A stretch of 64,000 bases of DNA from the NCBI GenBank assembly GCA_003415625.1, contig PYIU01000008.1, forward strand, positions 2,108,001 to 2,172,000, written 5' to 3'. The notes below the pieces were generated by a model that ran no database searches, was not told where the DNA came from, and was given only the letters and a program-made list of their open reading frames with translations. Source of the DNA: Aquanectria penicillioides. Lineage: Eukaryota > Ascomycota > Sordariomycetes > Hypocreales > Nectriaceae. How positions within the stretch are numbered: the first letter of the stretch is position 1; every line of letters starts with the position of its first letter. This document shows, in pieces, positions 23,122 through 37,000 of this stretch. Both the position numbers and the translations under genes were made by a program.

Positions 23122-26100
23122 ATTTATTTATTAATACTCTATAGACCTATAAGATAAATAGTGCTTTTATACTATATAAATAAAGAAAAAAACTATATTA
23201 ATAAAATAAAAACCTTTATTTAATATAATATTAAACTTAATATAAGTCCTTTATAGAAAAGCATTAAATTAAAAGTTAATTTAATGCTATTACTAAAATA
23301 TTCTATTTACTTAATTATAAGGTTAATAAATAGAATAAAAGTAAGGCCTATAATAAGCCTAAATTATCTATACTATAGGCCTATTATAAAAAGTAAGGCA
23401 TTAATTTAGTATTAGCTAGTAATTAACTAGCTATTAGCTATTTAAATATTGCTATTATTATTTTTTAATCTTTATAGATATACCTATTTTTGTTTTTCTT
23501 TTTTTATATACCTTTATAAAAGCTTTTTATTGCCTTTAAGTATATACTTTACTAATATACTATTTATATAAAATATTTAACTTATATAAGCGCTAATTGC
23601 TATTTTTATTGCTATTTTATATTAATTATATATAGCTAAAAATAATAATTATAATAATAAGAATAATAATAATAATAATAATTATAATTATAATTATAAC
23701 TATAATTATAACTATAATTGCAATAGTTTATATATACTATAGGTCTATTATAGCTCCTTTATTAATATTTATATAAATACTAAAATATTAAGCTAGCTGC
23801 ATTAAGGCAAGGGATGCTAAGCTATCCTTAAGGGCAGTATAGAATCTACTCTATTCTATATATATTATATAGATAGTAAGAAATAAAAAGAAAGGTCTAT
23901 ACTAAAATTAAATTAATAAATTATACCCTTTTGCTATAACTTTAAGTAGCTAATAGTAATAAATATTAAGGCTAATAGCTATATTATTTATATTAATATA
24001 TATAAGCTATATAAGCTATTGCTATATTTAATAAAGGCTAATATTTAGGCATTAATAATAGCTTTATAAAAAGGAATAGTTATAATAAATACTTTTTAGT
24101 TTTAATTTAAGTTTATTATTAATATAATTTATTAAATAAAAAAGCTTTAATAATTAAAAGCTAAAGCTATTTAAGCTAAAAAAAAGGTAATTTAAATATA
24201 CTTTTAAGCTATATTTATAGTTTTAATTATAAATTTTAATATTAATTAGCTCTATAAATTAATTAATAAAATTAATTATATAGCTATAGCTTTTAAAAGT
24301 TTAATAGCTATATTGCCTTTTTTAATTAAAGGGACTAAAGTTACTTAAGAATAGATAATATTAAAAAGTAATAATAATAATAAATAGAATTAATCTTAAT
24401 ATAGATTTATATTAGCTAATATTAATAGTAAAGACTAAAGTTTAATATAACTTTTTAAGTAATAGCTTAAGCTTAAATAAAGCTAAAAGAAAATTAAAGT
24501 AAAAAGGGCTAAAAAATAAAAAAATAAAAATAATAAAGAAAATAATAAAAAGAATAAAATAGATTTTATATCTTTTAAAAAGAATATAAACTTAAAGTAA
24601 ATAGTATTGCTAAAATAAATAAATATAAATTAAATATAATAATAAATAAAGATAAAGTTTAAAATAAAGCTAAAATAAAGACTTAACTATTAAAAGGGCA
24701 AGCTTTAATATATTATTTATATAATAGGCTAATTTTTTCTTTTTTTTAAAAAGGTTTCTTTTTAAATATATTAACTTCCCTTTTAATAAAGGGATTAAAG
24801 CACTTAAATAAAAGAATTATTAAAAAGTAAAGGCAATATAAAAATAAATATATTTTAAACTAAATATAGTTTAATAGCTAGCTTATAGTATAATATAATA
24901 TATAAATAAATTAATTATTTAATAAAGTAATATATAATTTAAGCTTTAAATAAATATTACTTAAATTTAAAAAGATTATAAAATAAATTAAATAAAGTTT
25001 TCTTTTAGCTTAAATAAAGCAAGTAATATAATATAATATAATTAAATATTTTAATAGTATCTTTATATTAGTATTAAAGTATACTTACCTTAAGGATCTT
25101 TTTTTAAAAAAAGAATTCTTAAAGTTTAATATATTTTATTTATATTTAAATAAATAAAAAGCTTTTATATTTTTTAAGTTTTTTATATAAATAAATAGTT
25201 TTCTTTTTTATATAAAGTAAAAAGATTTTAATTGCTTTTATTTTATTATTTATATACTATTTATAAAACTTATATTTAGTTTATTTTTAATAATATTTTT
25301 AATTAATTAATATATAATTTTTAATTAACTTTTAATTCTTTTTATATTTTTTATTAAAAAGTTAATTAATAAACTATTTTTTATATTTTTATATTAATTT
25401 ATATTAAAGGCTATTATAATAATAGTAATAAATTTAATATATTATTAATATAATTATAAAAAAATAAGTTTTTTAATACTTTAAGCTTAAAGCTAGCCTT
25501 AAAATTAAATAAATTATTTATTAAAGTATATATTAAATAAAGGGATTTTAAGCTTACTTTTTAATAATTTAATTAAAATAGCTTTATAGCCTTCTTTAAT
25601 AATATAAAGGGCTTAAGTCTATTTAATAAATAAGGCTTTAGTAATCCCTTTTAAATTATTGCCCTTTTTTATTAAAGAATAGTATATATTAATACTATAA
25701 GTAATTATAGATTTAATTATATATATATATATTATATAAATAGCCTTAAGGTTTATTCTTTATATACTTACTATAAAAGCAATAAAAGCCTATTTTTAAT
25801 GCTTAAGTTTTTCTTTAAGCTTAAAGATATATAAGCCCTAAAATAGGTTTTTATATAGCTATAATTTAAAAGAAATAGTATAATTTTTATAGCTAAATTA
25901 TATTATAAATAAAGGTTAATTAAACTTAATGCCTTTAATATTAATAGAAAAAATAAAGAAATTAGGCCTTAATAGATTTAAAGGTTATATTATTAATAAA
26001 GGCCTAAAATATATATTTATTTATATAGCTTTAAATTAAGCTTAAGTCTTTATTATATCTTTTTTAAATATAAATATATTTATATTATTAGTAAATTTAA

Positions 26101-29100
26101 TTACTATAATTTTAAGGATTTCTTTAAGTACTATATAAAGCTTTAATATAAATAAAATAAAGAGAATAGAGAAAAGTAATAATCCCTATAGGACTTTAGC
26201 TTTAATGCTATAGGGTTTAAAGAACTTATTATTAAACTAAAGGTATATTAAATGCTTAAATAAATAGCTAAAAAGCTAAATTAATAACTATTATAAATAG
26301 CCTTAATTATAAAAAGTAATAATAAGCCTTTTATAATTAATTAAATTAAAGGCTATAGTAAAGTTTAATTAAAAAAATAATACTATTTTATTATAGGCCT
26401 ATATTATATATATTACTTTTATTATAATTATAAGGGTAAGTTTAATAGACCTTTAAGGTCTATTTTTTATTTAATTATTAAAGAGTATATTTAAGTTCTT
26501 TATTGCTATTGCTATTTATTAGGCTATTATTAACTTTATTATTTTATTAATAATATTAAAAAAAATAGATTTTTATTTAAATACTATATATTTTTAGGCT
26601 ATTATTTTATTTAATTTAAAAATAATAATAGTAATTATATAATAAAAGCAATATAAAAAATACTTAAATATAATACTTATATTAATAATAATAATAAAGG
26701 CTTTTAAAAAAGGCTTATTATATACTTTAAAAAAGCTAATAGAGAATTTATTATTATTAAAAGCTTTTTATAATTAAATTTTAAAAAGTAAGTATATTAA
26801 TTTATAAAGTTTAATGCAATTTTATATTAAATTTTTAGCATTTTATAGTATTTAGTTTATACTTAATAGTTATATAATAAGATTTATTATAATAAGTTTA
26901 ATATTTTAATTATTTATTTAAGGTTTAAAAAAAAAGCATTTTATTAATATAGTTATTTTTTTAATATAGTTTATAGCTAAAGAATCTTACTTAAGGCAAT
27001 TAAAAGAAAGAAGCTATAATAGGGCTAAAGTAATACTACTTTAGAGTTATATCTATTTCTTTAAGTTCTAAAGTTTCTTTTAGCTATTAATGCCTTTTTT
27101 TATTTTAGCTTTAAATAAAGTATTATATTAAGCTATATATTTAGCCCTAACTATATAAGCCTTTTACTTATTGCCTGCTTTTTATAGTTATAATTAATTA
27201 GCTATTATATTATTGCATTATATATATTTTTATACTTATTTAAATTAATAAATAGCCTTTATTATAAGCTAATTCTATTAATTATTATAGTTAAACTTAA
27301 ATTATCTTTATATTAAAGTAATATATTAAGCAATTTAATATAATCTTTAAATTAGCTATTTAATTGCCTATTTTAGCTAATATATAAAGGTTATTTTGCC
27401 TAAAGTTTAATAAAAAGTAATTTATACTTTAAGTTTAGCCTTTTTAAGGTTTATTATATATTAATTAAATACTATAGGCTAAAGGTTTAATAAAAAAGAA
27501 AGTAATATATCTATAAAGAACTTAATATATATTTACTATAAAATATAATTAAAGCTATTTAAATTATAATTAAGGCTTAAATAAATAATATAGCTATTCT
27601 TTAAGGCTTAAGCTAAATTAAAAGTGCTATTTTTAGTATTACTTACTTTTTAAATTATTATTTTATAAAGAGTTATTAAGGCTATATTTAGCTATTATAT
27701 CTTTATTAAAAAGGTTAGGCTATATAAAGTGGTTTTATTATAGCAATTTTATATTAAGTAATATAAATTAAAGTCTTTAATTATAATTATTTAAAAGGCT
27801 AAAGTAAGGCTAATTAAAGTATATATTGCCCTTAAGTCTTTTTTGCCTTTTAGGGAGTTATATACTATAATTATTTTTATATAGCTATATTTAAAATTAA
27901 TATTAATTTAATCTTTTTTAGCTTAATAAATTTAGATTTTTAGTTTATATTATTTATATATATAAAGAGCTATATAGCTTAAGTAATAGATTATAGTATA
28001 ATTTAATCTTTTAGGGTTTACTAAAGTATTAATTCTTTAGTTTTTAGTTAGTTTTAAAAGTATAATTATATTATATTTATTATAGATATATAGCATTTAA
28101 TAGATTAATTTAAGGCAATAATATATATTTTAGAATAAAACCTATATTAATTAAATATAAATAGAAAGGTTAATTTAATAAATAATAGCAATAAAGTATA
28201 AATACTAAAGAAAAGAAAAGCATTAAATAAAGTGCAGTATTATTTATTTATAGAGCTTAAGGGTTAGCTAACTCTTTTAATAGAGAGGGAAGCTATAAAA
28301 AGAGAGTTTTTAAAGAAGCTATTTTATTATATATAAAGAGTATTTTATTATATTAAAGTATATTTTTTATATTTTATTAATTATTTATAGTATTCTTTTT
28401 TTATATAAATTTAATGCTTTTTTACTATAAAATAGATATAGCTTTAGGCTAAATAATCTTTATAGTATAAAGTATAATAATAAAGGATTTCTTTCTTTTT
28501 AATAAAGTAATTATTATATATTAAGCTACTATATTAGCTATAGATTAAAGTAAATTAATAGTTCTTTATAATATAGCTATACTTATAGTATTAAAAGCAT
28601 TAAATAGATTTTAGTTCTTTATTAAAGGATTTATAATTATATAGTTTAATATTAAAAAGTAATTTATTATTATATAAGCTATTAACTTCTTTAATAAATA
28701 AAATATAAAATATTAAGGTTATTTTTATTATAATACTATTTTAGGCTTAAGTAAGCTTTATTTTATTAACCCTTAAGGTATTAGTACTATTAATAGTTTT
28801 AATAAGTTTATTTATATTATTAAAAATAGATTTAATTTAAATTTTTTTATTAAAATAATAAAAATTAAAAAAGTAAAAAAAGTATTATTTTTAAATATAA
28901 TAACTATTTATTTTTTTTTATAAAAAGCTTTAATTTATTTTAAAGTAAAAAAGGTAAGAATTATATTTCTATTAAAAAGGCAGTATATTATAATTATATA
29001 AAAATTGCTATAAGCTTAATTTACTATTTATATAGTTTTTATTAAAATATAGTTTTTAATATCTTTAAAGGCATTTTTAATATAAATAGTAACTTTATAC

Positions 29101-29706
29101 TTAATGCAGCTATATATTATATATTTATTAGTTTTAATATTTATAGGTATAAGGCTATATAAAAGAACTAATATATAAAACTGCTATATTAACTAAAAAA
29201 AAAAAAGCTTAAATTAATTAAAGTAATTAATACTACTATAATAATAGCAATTATTATAGTAATAGTAATTTTATTAATAAGTCTCTTTTTAAAGGTTATA
29301 TTAGTCTTAAAGGGGGGGCAAAAGCGCGCTTTATATATATTAATATAGATTTAAAATACCTTTTAAATTGCTTTAAGAAAATAAAATAAAACAATTTTAA
29401 TAATAGCTTTATAGGCTTCTTTATCTTTATTAATTATAGGGCTTTTATTAGCTTCTATTGCTTTATCTATTTTAGGTATATAGCTATATTAATTAATAGT
29501 AAAAAGGGGGTTATATTAGCTATTTTTAATGCTATATCTTTTTAAATTAATAATTATTAAAAGGGCTATAGTATTAGTATTGCGCTCTTAATGCACTATT
29601 ATATTTAGGGGTAATTTAGTATAAGGAATTAATTAATTATAATTTTAAATGTTTTAAAGATAGTTTAAAATAGCTGTAAGCAGTTATAAGTCTAAGGGTA
29701 AAGTTC
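23122..29706 (-). mobile_element. LINE (Tad1-like) copy B, full length, RIP-degraded
   Basis: This copy spans the complete family unit of about 6.6 kb on the minus strand, from the AATA-type 3' tail (23,122) to the 5' end next to AGTCTAAGGGTAAAG (29,706). Landmarks in order on the minus strand are the gag-like ORF1 with a worn CCHC knuckle (about 28,600), an endonuclease motif corresponding to GDFNLHH (about 27,760-27,790), and the RT core (about 26,040-26,230). Its length agrees with copies C and D to within about 30 bases. All frames contain many stops, so it is dead. Confidence 0.8.
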
Positions 29707-31179
29707 TATAAATATATTTTATATATTTTTATTATATATTTAATTATTATATTAATAAAAATATTTTTATTAATATTAGCTATAATATATTTTTTAAAAA
29801 GAACCTTTATTAAAAGAATAAAAAAAATTAATATTTTAATAGTATTAATAATATTAATAAAATAAAAAACTCTTTATTATTTAGCTAAAAGGTTATAAAT
29901 TAAATATTTTTCTTTAGTTAAATTAAATATATTTTTAAGCTACTATTAATTTAGCCTATTTATAAAGGCATTTTATTAAAGTTCTATAGATTAATTAAAT
30001 TAAAGAAAAGCTTTTTAATAATAGCCTTAAATTCTTTAAATTAGGCCTTTATATTAAAAAGATTATATTTAATAAAAGCTTTTATAATCTCCTTAATCTT
30101 TAAAGTCTTAAATTAAAGCTTTAAATACTACTATTTAAATTAATAAGCTTAAGCCTTAAAAATAGCTATTTTTAAACCTTATATATAGTATTTTCTTAAG
30201 AAGCTAATATAATTATATATATAGACTTCTATTATAGTAAATATACTTTTCTCTATATTATATATATATATAATAATTACTTGCTCTTTCTCTATAGTTA
30301 TAGCTTAAAGTAACCCTTCTTTATTAATACTAAAAGAAAGCTACTTTTTTACTTTTAATAATAATATATATTTCTTAATAAAAGACTCTTTAATATAATA
30401 TAAATAAGCTAATTTATTTATAGTTAATATATAAAGCAATAAAGGATTTATTTAAATTATCTATATAATATTTTAATTTAATAAATATATATAGGCAGTA
30501 TTTATTGCAATAGTATAGAATTTATAAGAAATTTAAGCTATATTAAAATTAAAAGTAAAAATGCAAGAATAATAAATTTAATTAATTTTAGGCTTTAAAT
30601 AAAGAAGTTATTAATAAATTATATTAAAAAAGTTAGTTATATTAATAATGCAGTTAGAGGTTTTATTACTACCTCTTTAGTAAAAGAGGTAGGATTAAAA
30701 GCTAGCTTATATAATTTAGTAAGTATAACTATTTAATAACTTTAAATATATATATAAATTGTATATTTATTTATTTTAGCTTTTGCCCTTTAATATTAGG
30801 GAGATCTATCTTTTCTTTTCTTTTTAATATAGGCTAGCTAGCTAAAGGCTTAATAAGCCTTCTTTAAATTAGTTTTAATAACCCTCTATTTCTTATATAA
30901 CTCCCTAAAGGCCTAATATTTCAATATATCTTTAATTTAATATACCTTTTTAGCTTAAAGGTATAGCCTTTAAGCTAACTTTTAGAATTATAAAGGCTTT
31001 TTTTTTTTAAATTAATTTTATTAAAAAATTAATAAACTTTAGCTATTAAATAAATACTTTAAAGGCTTTTTATAAAAAGCTTTTAATAAAATTATTAATT
31101 AAAAGATAAATTAATAAAATATAAATAATATTAATTTAGCCTTTTATAATTTTTAATAAAATTTATAATTATATATTTA
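29707..31179. repeat. AT-rich degraded repeat, unclassified
   Basis: About 1.5 kb of RIP-type DNA with slightly higher GC in places (around 29,980-30,900). No protein remnant recognised. CTCTTTTAGTAAAAGAGG-like short inverted words occur near 30,670. It may be another transposon family. Confidence 0.45.
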
Positions 31180-31688
31180 TTTATTTATTTATTTATACTC
31201 TATAAACCTATAAGGTAAATAGTGCTTTTATACTATATAAATAAAGGAAAAAACTATATTAATAGAATAAAAACCTTTATTTAATATAATAGTAGGCCTA
31301 ATATAGGCCCTCTATAGAAAAGCATTAAATTAAAAGTTAATTTAGTATTATTACTAAAATATTATATTTATTTAATTATAGAGTTAATAAATAAAGTAAA
31401 AGTAAGGCCTATAATAGATTTAAATTATCTATACTATAGGCCTATTATAAAAAGTAAGGCATTAATTTAGTACTAATAGCTAGCTATTTAAGTATTATTG
31501 CTATTATTTCTTAATTTTTATAGATATATTTAAATTTCTTTTTTTTTCTTTTTTTTTATATACCTTTATAAAAGCTTCTTTTTGCCTTTAAATATATACT
31601 TTATTAATGCATTATTTATATAAAATACCTAATTTATATAAGTATTAATTACTATTTTTATTACTATTTTAAGCTAATTATATAAAGC

Positions 31689-31732
<44 letters not shown>
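31180..31732 (-). mobile_element. LINE 3'-end fragment
   Basis: It matches the first 510 or so bases of copy B (23,122-23,640), starting at the family 3' tail and ending in an (AAT)n tract at about 31,690-31,732. Only the 3' end is present, as expected for a truncated insertion on the minus strand. Confidence 0.7.
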
Positions 31733-31734
<2 letters not shown>

Positions 31735-31965
31735 TTTATTTATTAATACTTTATAGACTTAAAGGTAAATAGTGCTTCTATATTATAGAAAATAAAGAAA
31801 AAAACTATATTAATAGAATAAAAACCTTTATTTAATGCAGTGTTAGATTTAGTATAGGCCTACTATAGTAGCTTATTAAATTAAAGGTTAGTTTAATGCT
31901 ATTACTAAAATATCCTAGTTATCTTATATCCCTTACAGGGAATATAGACTTAAAGTAAATAGTGT
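31733..31965 (-). mobile_element. Second LINE 3'-end fragment
   Basis: A second family tail begins here (TATTTATTTATTAATACT) and follows copy B for about 200 bases before the terminal-repeat array interrupts it. The fragment at 33,146-33,720 probably continues the same insertion after a deletion. Confidence 0.65.
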
Positions 31966-33140
31966 TAAATAGCTAACTGCAGTAAAAGTATAAGGTTGCC
32001 TTACTTATATTATAGTATAATAGCTATTCTAGACTATAGATCTTTAATTCAATCTGCCCCTTTAGCTAGAACCTATAAGGGTCTAGCTAGATTAATTATA
32101 CTGCTAGACCTAAAGATTATACTCCTTTAGGCTATTTAATTCTTATATTTAATTGAGTTATTAAGTGCATAAAGGCAGGAATTAAACCTATAACCTTCCT
32201 AATTTAGCGCTAAATATATATTTAACTATTAACTATTAAATAGCTAATTGCAGTAAAAGTGTAAAGTTGCCTTACTTATATTATAGTATAACTAACTATT
32301 CTAAACTATAGGTCTTTAATTTAATACACTCTTTTAGCTAAAACCTATAGAGATCTAGCTAAATTAATTATACTATTAAATCTAAAGATTATACTCTTTT
32401 AGGCTATTTAATTTTTATATTTAATTAAATTATTAAGTGTATAAAGGTAGAAATTAAACCTATAACCTTTTTAATTTAGCATTAAGTATATATTTAATTA
32501 TTAATTATTAAATAGCTAATTGCAATAAAAGTATAAAATTGCCTTACTTATATTATAATATAATAGCTATTTTAAACTATAATTTATTAATTTAATATAC
32601 CCCTTTAGCTAGAATTTATAGGGGTTTAGCTAGATTAATTATACTATTAGACCTAAAGATTATACTTCTTTAGGCTATTTAGTTTTTATATTTAATTAAG
32701 TTATTAACTATATAAAGGCAGAAATTAAACTTACAATCTTTTTAATTAAGCATTAAGTATATATTTAACTATTAATTATTAAATAGCTAATTGCAGCAAA
32801 AGTGTAAAGTTGCCTTACTTATATTATAGTATAATAGCTATTTTAAACTATAGGTCTTTAATTTAATACACTCTTTTAGCTAGAACCTATAGGGGTTTAG
32901 CTAGATTAATTATACTGCTAGACTTAAAGATTATACTTTTTTAGGCTATTTAGTTTTTATATTTAATTGAGTTATTAAGTGCATAAAGATAGAAATTAAA
33001 CTTATAATCTTTTTAATTTAGTACTAAATATATATTTAACTATTAATTATTAAATAGCTAATTGTAATAAAAGTGTAAGGTTGCTTTATTTATATTATAG
33101 TATAATAGCTATTTTAGACTATAAGTCTTTAATTTAATAT
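31966..33140 (-). mobile_element. Tandem array of terminal-repeat / tRNA-like element (4 units + 90 bp)
   Basis: Units start at 31,966, 32,237, 32,509, 32,780 and 33,051, a period of 271-272 bases, and the array stops about 90 bases into the fifth unit. The isolated copy at 21,579-21,940 stops at the same point, so the 90-base block behaves as a terminal direct repeat shared between neighbours. Each interior has a minus-strand T-arm-like sequence (unit 1, 32,178-32,188: GGTTTAATTCC, with AGG before and CCTGC after). Units differ mostly by C/T and G/A changes, and unit 1 is the least mutated. No open frame is present. Confidence 0.7.
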
Positions 33141-33720
33141 TAATAAACTATAATAATAATTTATAAAAAAAAAAGCTTTAATAATTAAAGGCTAAAGCTA
33201 TTTAAGCTAAAAAAAGTAATTTAAATATAATTTTAGGCTATATTTATAGTTTTAATTATAAAATTTAATATTAATTAATTTTAAAAGCTAATTAATAAAA
33301 TTAATTATATAGCTATAGCTTTTAAAAGTTTAATAGCTATATTTTTTTTTAATTAAAAAGGCTAAAGCTATTTAAAAATAAATAGTATTAAAAAGCAATA
33401 ATAATAATAAATAAAATTAAACTTAATATAGATTTATATTAATTAATATTTATAATAAAGACTAAAGTTTAATATAACTCTTTAAGCTATAGCTTAAGCT
33501 TAAGTAAAGCTAAAAGGGGATTAAAGTAAAGGGGGCTTAAGGATAAAAAGGAAAAAAAGAAGAGTAAAGAAAATAAAATAAATCTTATATCTCTTAAAAA
33601 AAATATAGACCTAAAGTAAATAGTATTACTAAAGCAAGTAAGTATAAATTAAATATAGTAGTAAAGAAAGGTAAGTTTAAGCTAAAATTAAAGTAAAGAT
33701 CTAGCTATTAAAGGAATAAA
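33141..33720 (-). mobile_element. LINE internal fragment
   Basis: It matches about 24,110-24,690 of copy B in the same orientation. It is probably the rest of the LINE insertion whose 3' end lies at 31,733-31,965, with the array inserted and about 800 bases lost between them. Confidence 0.65.
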
Positions 33721-34084
33721 ATATTATAATTTATTAAATATCTATTTAATAAAAAAATATAATTAAAGATATTTTTATTTTTATTATTTAATTTTTAATT
33801 TTTAATTTTTTTAATAATTTTTTAAAAAAATATAAAAATAATTTTTTTTATATATTTATATAAATTTAATAAAAATAAATAAAAAATCTATAAATTAATT
33901 TTACTATTTATAAATTTATAAAAGCTTAAAAGGCTTTTATTTTAATTATAATAAATATTTTTAAATTAAAATTTAAAATTTTATATAATAAAATTTCTTA
34001 AAGAAAACTTTAAATTTAAATAAAATATTAAATAAAAATAATAAAAAATATTTTAATATAAAAAATTATATATTATAATTATTA
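33721..34084. repeat. Very AT-rich DNA, unclassified
   Basis: Almost pure A/T, with no frame or recognised repeat. It may include the worn left half of the LTR that begins to be recognisable at 34,085. Confidence 0.4.
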
Positions 34085-37000
34085 AACCTATAGTATTGTG
34101 CATATAGGAAAACATTAGTACGCACTTTAGATTATAGAAATAAAGCTTAAAATAATTAAATAAAAGTTATATAAATATACTATAGCTCTATTAGGTTTAG
34201 CGCAGCCTAATCTCTCTTTTAGAGCCTAAGCAATAAAGTAAGGCTAAAAAAAACAAGCAAAATACATATAATAATACAATTAATGTAATTTAATAATTAA
34301 AAGTCTTAAAGCTATACTTATTAGTATAGCTATAACTATTTAATTAAGCTTTAAAAGTAGGAAATAAACTTTATATTTTAATTCTAAACTAAATATATAA
34401 AATAACTTTAAAGACCTATATTCTTTATAATCTAAATAATTAAAAGACCTTTAAATAAAGCGATAAAGTAAAAATTATAGTAAAATAAATTAAAAAGCTT
34501 AAAATCCTTAAGGACCCTTTTTAATTTAAAATTACTTAAAATTTTAAGTCTATAATGCCTATTTCTATAAAATACTATATAAAAGAAAGAATTAAAGCTA
34601 AAAGCTTAATAATAAAGCTTATTTAATTAAAATAATAAATAATTATAATAATAAAGTTACTTTTTAAAGACTAAAAACTATTAAAATATAAGCTTATAAT
34701 ATTTTATTAAAATTAAGAAAAATAGAAAATTAAAGTAAATAGAATCTATAATATTTTTAATTAAATAATAAAGAAAATAAGCCTTTATTATATTTAAATA
34801 TATTTATTTATAATAAATAAAAGTAATAATAATAATAATATTATAAAATTCTATTATAACCTTAAAGCTATATATAGAATTAATAATATATTAAAAGGAA
34901 AATAAGCTTAAAAATGCTATTTTAAAGTACTAAAATAGACTTTAAACTTTAAAATTATTTAATAAAACTAAATTATTAATTAAGAATAGTCTATAAAGAT
35001 TGCAATTATAAGGAATATTAGTAAAGCCTTATACTTAAATATATAGTTTATAGACTTAAAATAATACCTTAAAAATTACTTTTAAATATTCCTTTAAATT
35101 ATTAAAGTATAATATAAAGATACTATTAAGAAAAGTATTTATATATTAGCTGCTTTTACTTTAAGTTTTAAATATAAAATTAAAAAAAGAAATGAAATTA
35201 AAAGAAAGCAATATAAAGCTTTAGTATAAAAAGGAAACTTTAAAGTAATATTTTAAGGCTTAAAACTACCTTTTAAAAAGCATTTTTATTTAAAGAGCTT
35301 ATAATTTAAATAATTTAAATTAAAAAATAAAAATAAACTCTAAAGGAAAATAATTACTATATTTTATATAGAAAATTATACTTTAATGCTAATACCTAAA
35401 AGTATTAAATTATATTTTTTAAAAATATATTTAAATAAATAAAAAGGCAAAAGTCAATAAATAAAAAATAGAAAATATAATTAAAAGATTAAATTAAAGT
35501 TTAAGAACTATATAAAAAGCTTAAAAAGTAAATTAAATAATTAATTAAAAATTTAAACTAATAACTAATATTATAAATTTTAATCTTAAAGTTTATAGCT
35601 ATTTTCCTTATTTTATATAGTAAATATTTATTATAAATTTTAATTATATTTAACTTAAGGATAATACTATATATCTTTAATAATAAAAAGAAATTTAAGA
35701 ATTTTAAATTAGCTCTATATAGTAAAGTTATCTTTATTAAATTAAAAAGCCTTTTAATTTTAAAATATAAAGATATAAAAATTAAAGTTTAAAACCTATA
35801 AAATAAAGCTTATTTCCTTATTTTAAGGTATATTACTTACTGCCTATAAATATAAATAAATCTAATTTTATTAAAAAAACTCTATTAATATAGTTATTAA
35901 TAAAATTAAAGAAATAAAGATAATATTCTAAAATATAAAAGTAGGCAAGCTTTATATAGATTAAAGATTGCCTATAATTAATATATTTTAGATTATAAGC
36001 CTATTACTTAAGAATAAAGCTTATTTATAATAAATAAACCTTATTATAATTTATAAATACTAAAATATTTATAATAAGCAAAAGCTATAAAATAGCACTA
36101 TTAATTAAATTATTTAAGACCTAAAGTATTAAAATACTTAATTAACTATACTATTAATATAAAGATTAAAGGCTTAATAATAGTTAAATATAATGCTTAT
36201 AGATTAAATAAAATAAAATACTAAAAGCACTATAAACTATAAATATAAAGCTTAATTTCTAAAGAGTAAGTTTCTTTAAACTTCTATAACTTTTAATTTA
36301 ATATAATAAACTATTTTTTATATACTATTATAATAGACTATATATTAAGAATATCTTAGGACTATTACTTTAAAAATTAAAGAGATAAATAATTATTATT
36401 AATACTATAAAACTTTATTTAAATATTAAAAATAAAATATAAAATTAAACTTTAAGTAATAGAAATAGATAATAAGCTTTAAAAGAGCAATCTAGTCTAT
36501 ATATAGCTAAATTAAAGAGAAATAGCAGTAAAAAAAAGTACCCCTTAAATATAGCAATAAAATAAATTAAAGGAATATTTTAAAGGGGTAGTAAAAAAGA
36601 AAATAAAAGTTCTTATAATTAAAAATAATTTATTAGCTAAACTATAGCTAGAAATAGTAAGAATAGTAGTATATTTACTAAACTAAACTTTAAAATAGAG
36701 ATTTAAATAAAAAATACTATATAAAAGCTTTTTTTTATTAATTTAAAGCTTAAATAAAGATTATAAGCTATAAATTATTTACCTTAAGATAATTAGTTAT
36801 AAATTATTTATAATAACTAAAGATATTTAATTAAAGAAAAATTAATTTATATTTAAAACAAGCCTAAAGGCTTAAATAGATTATTTTATAAAATATAATT
36901 TTTAAAATCTCTTTTATATTTAGAATTTAATTATTAATTAAGTATATATAACCTAAAATATTATCTTTAATAAAAAAGATATTTTTTTAATAAATAATAT

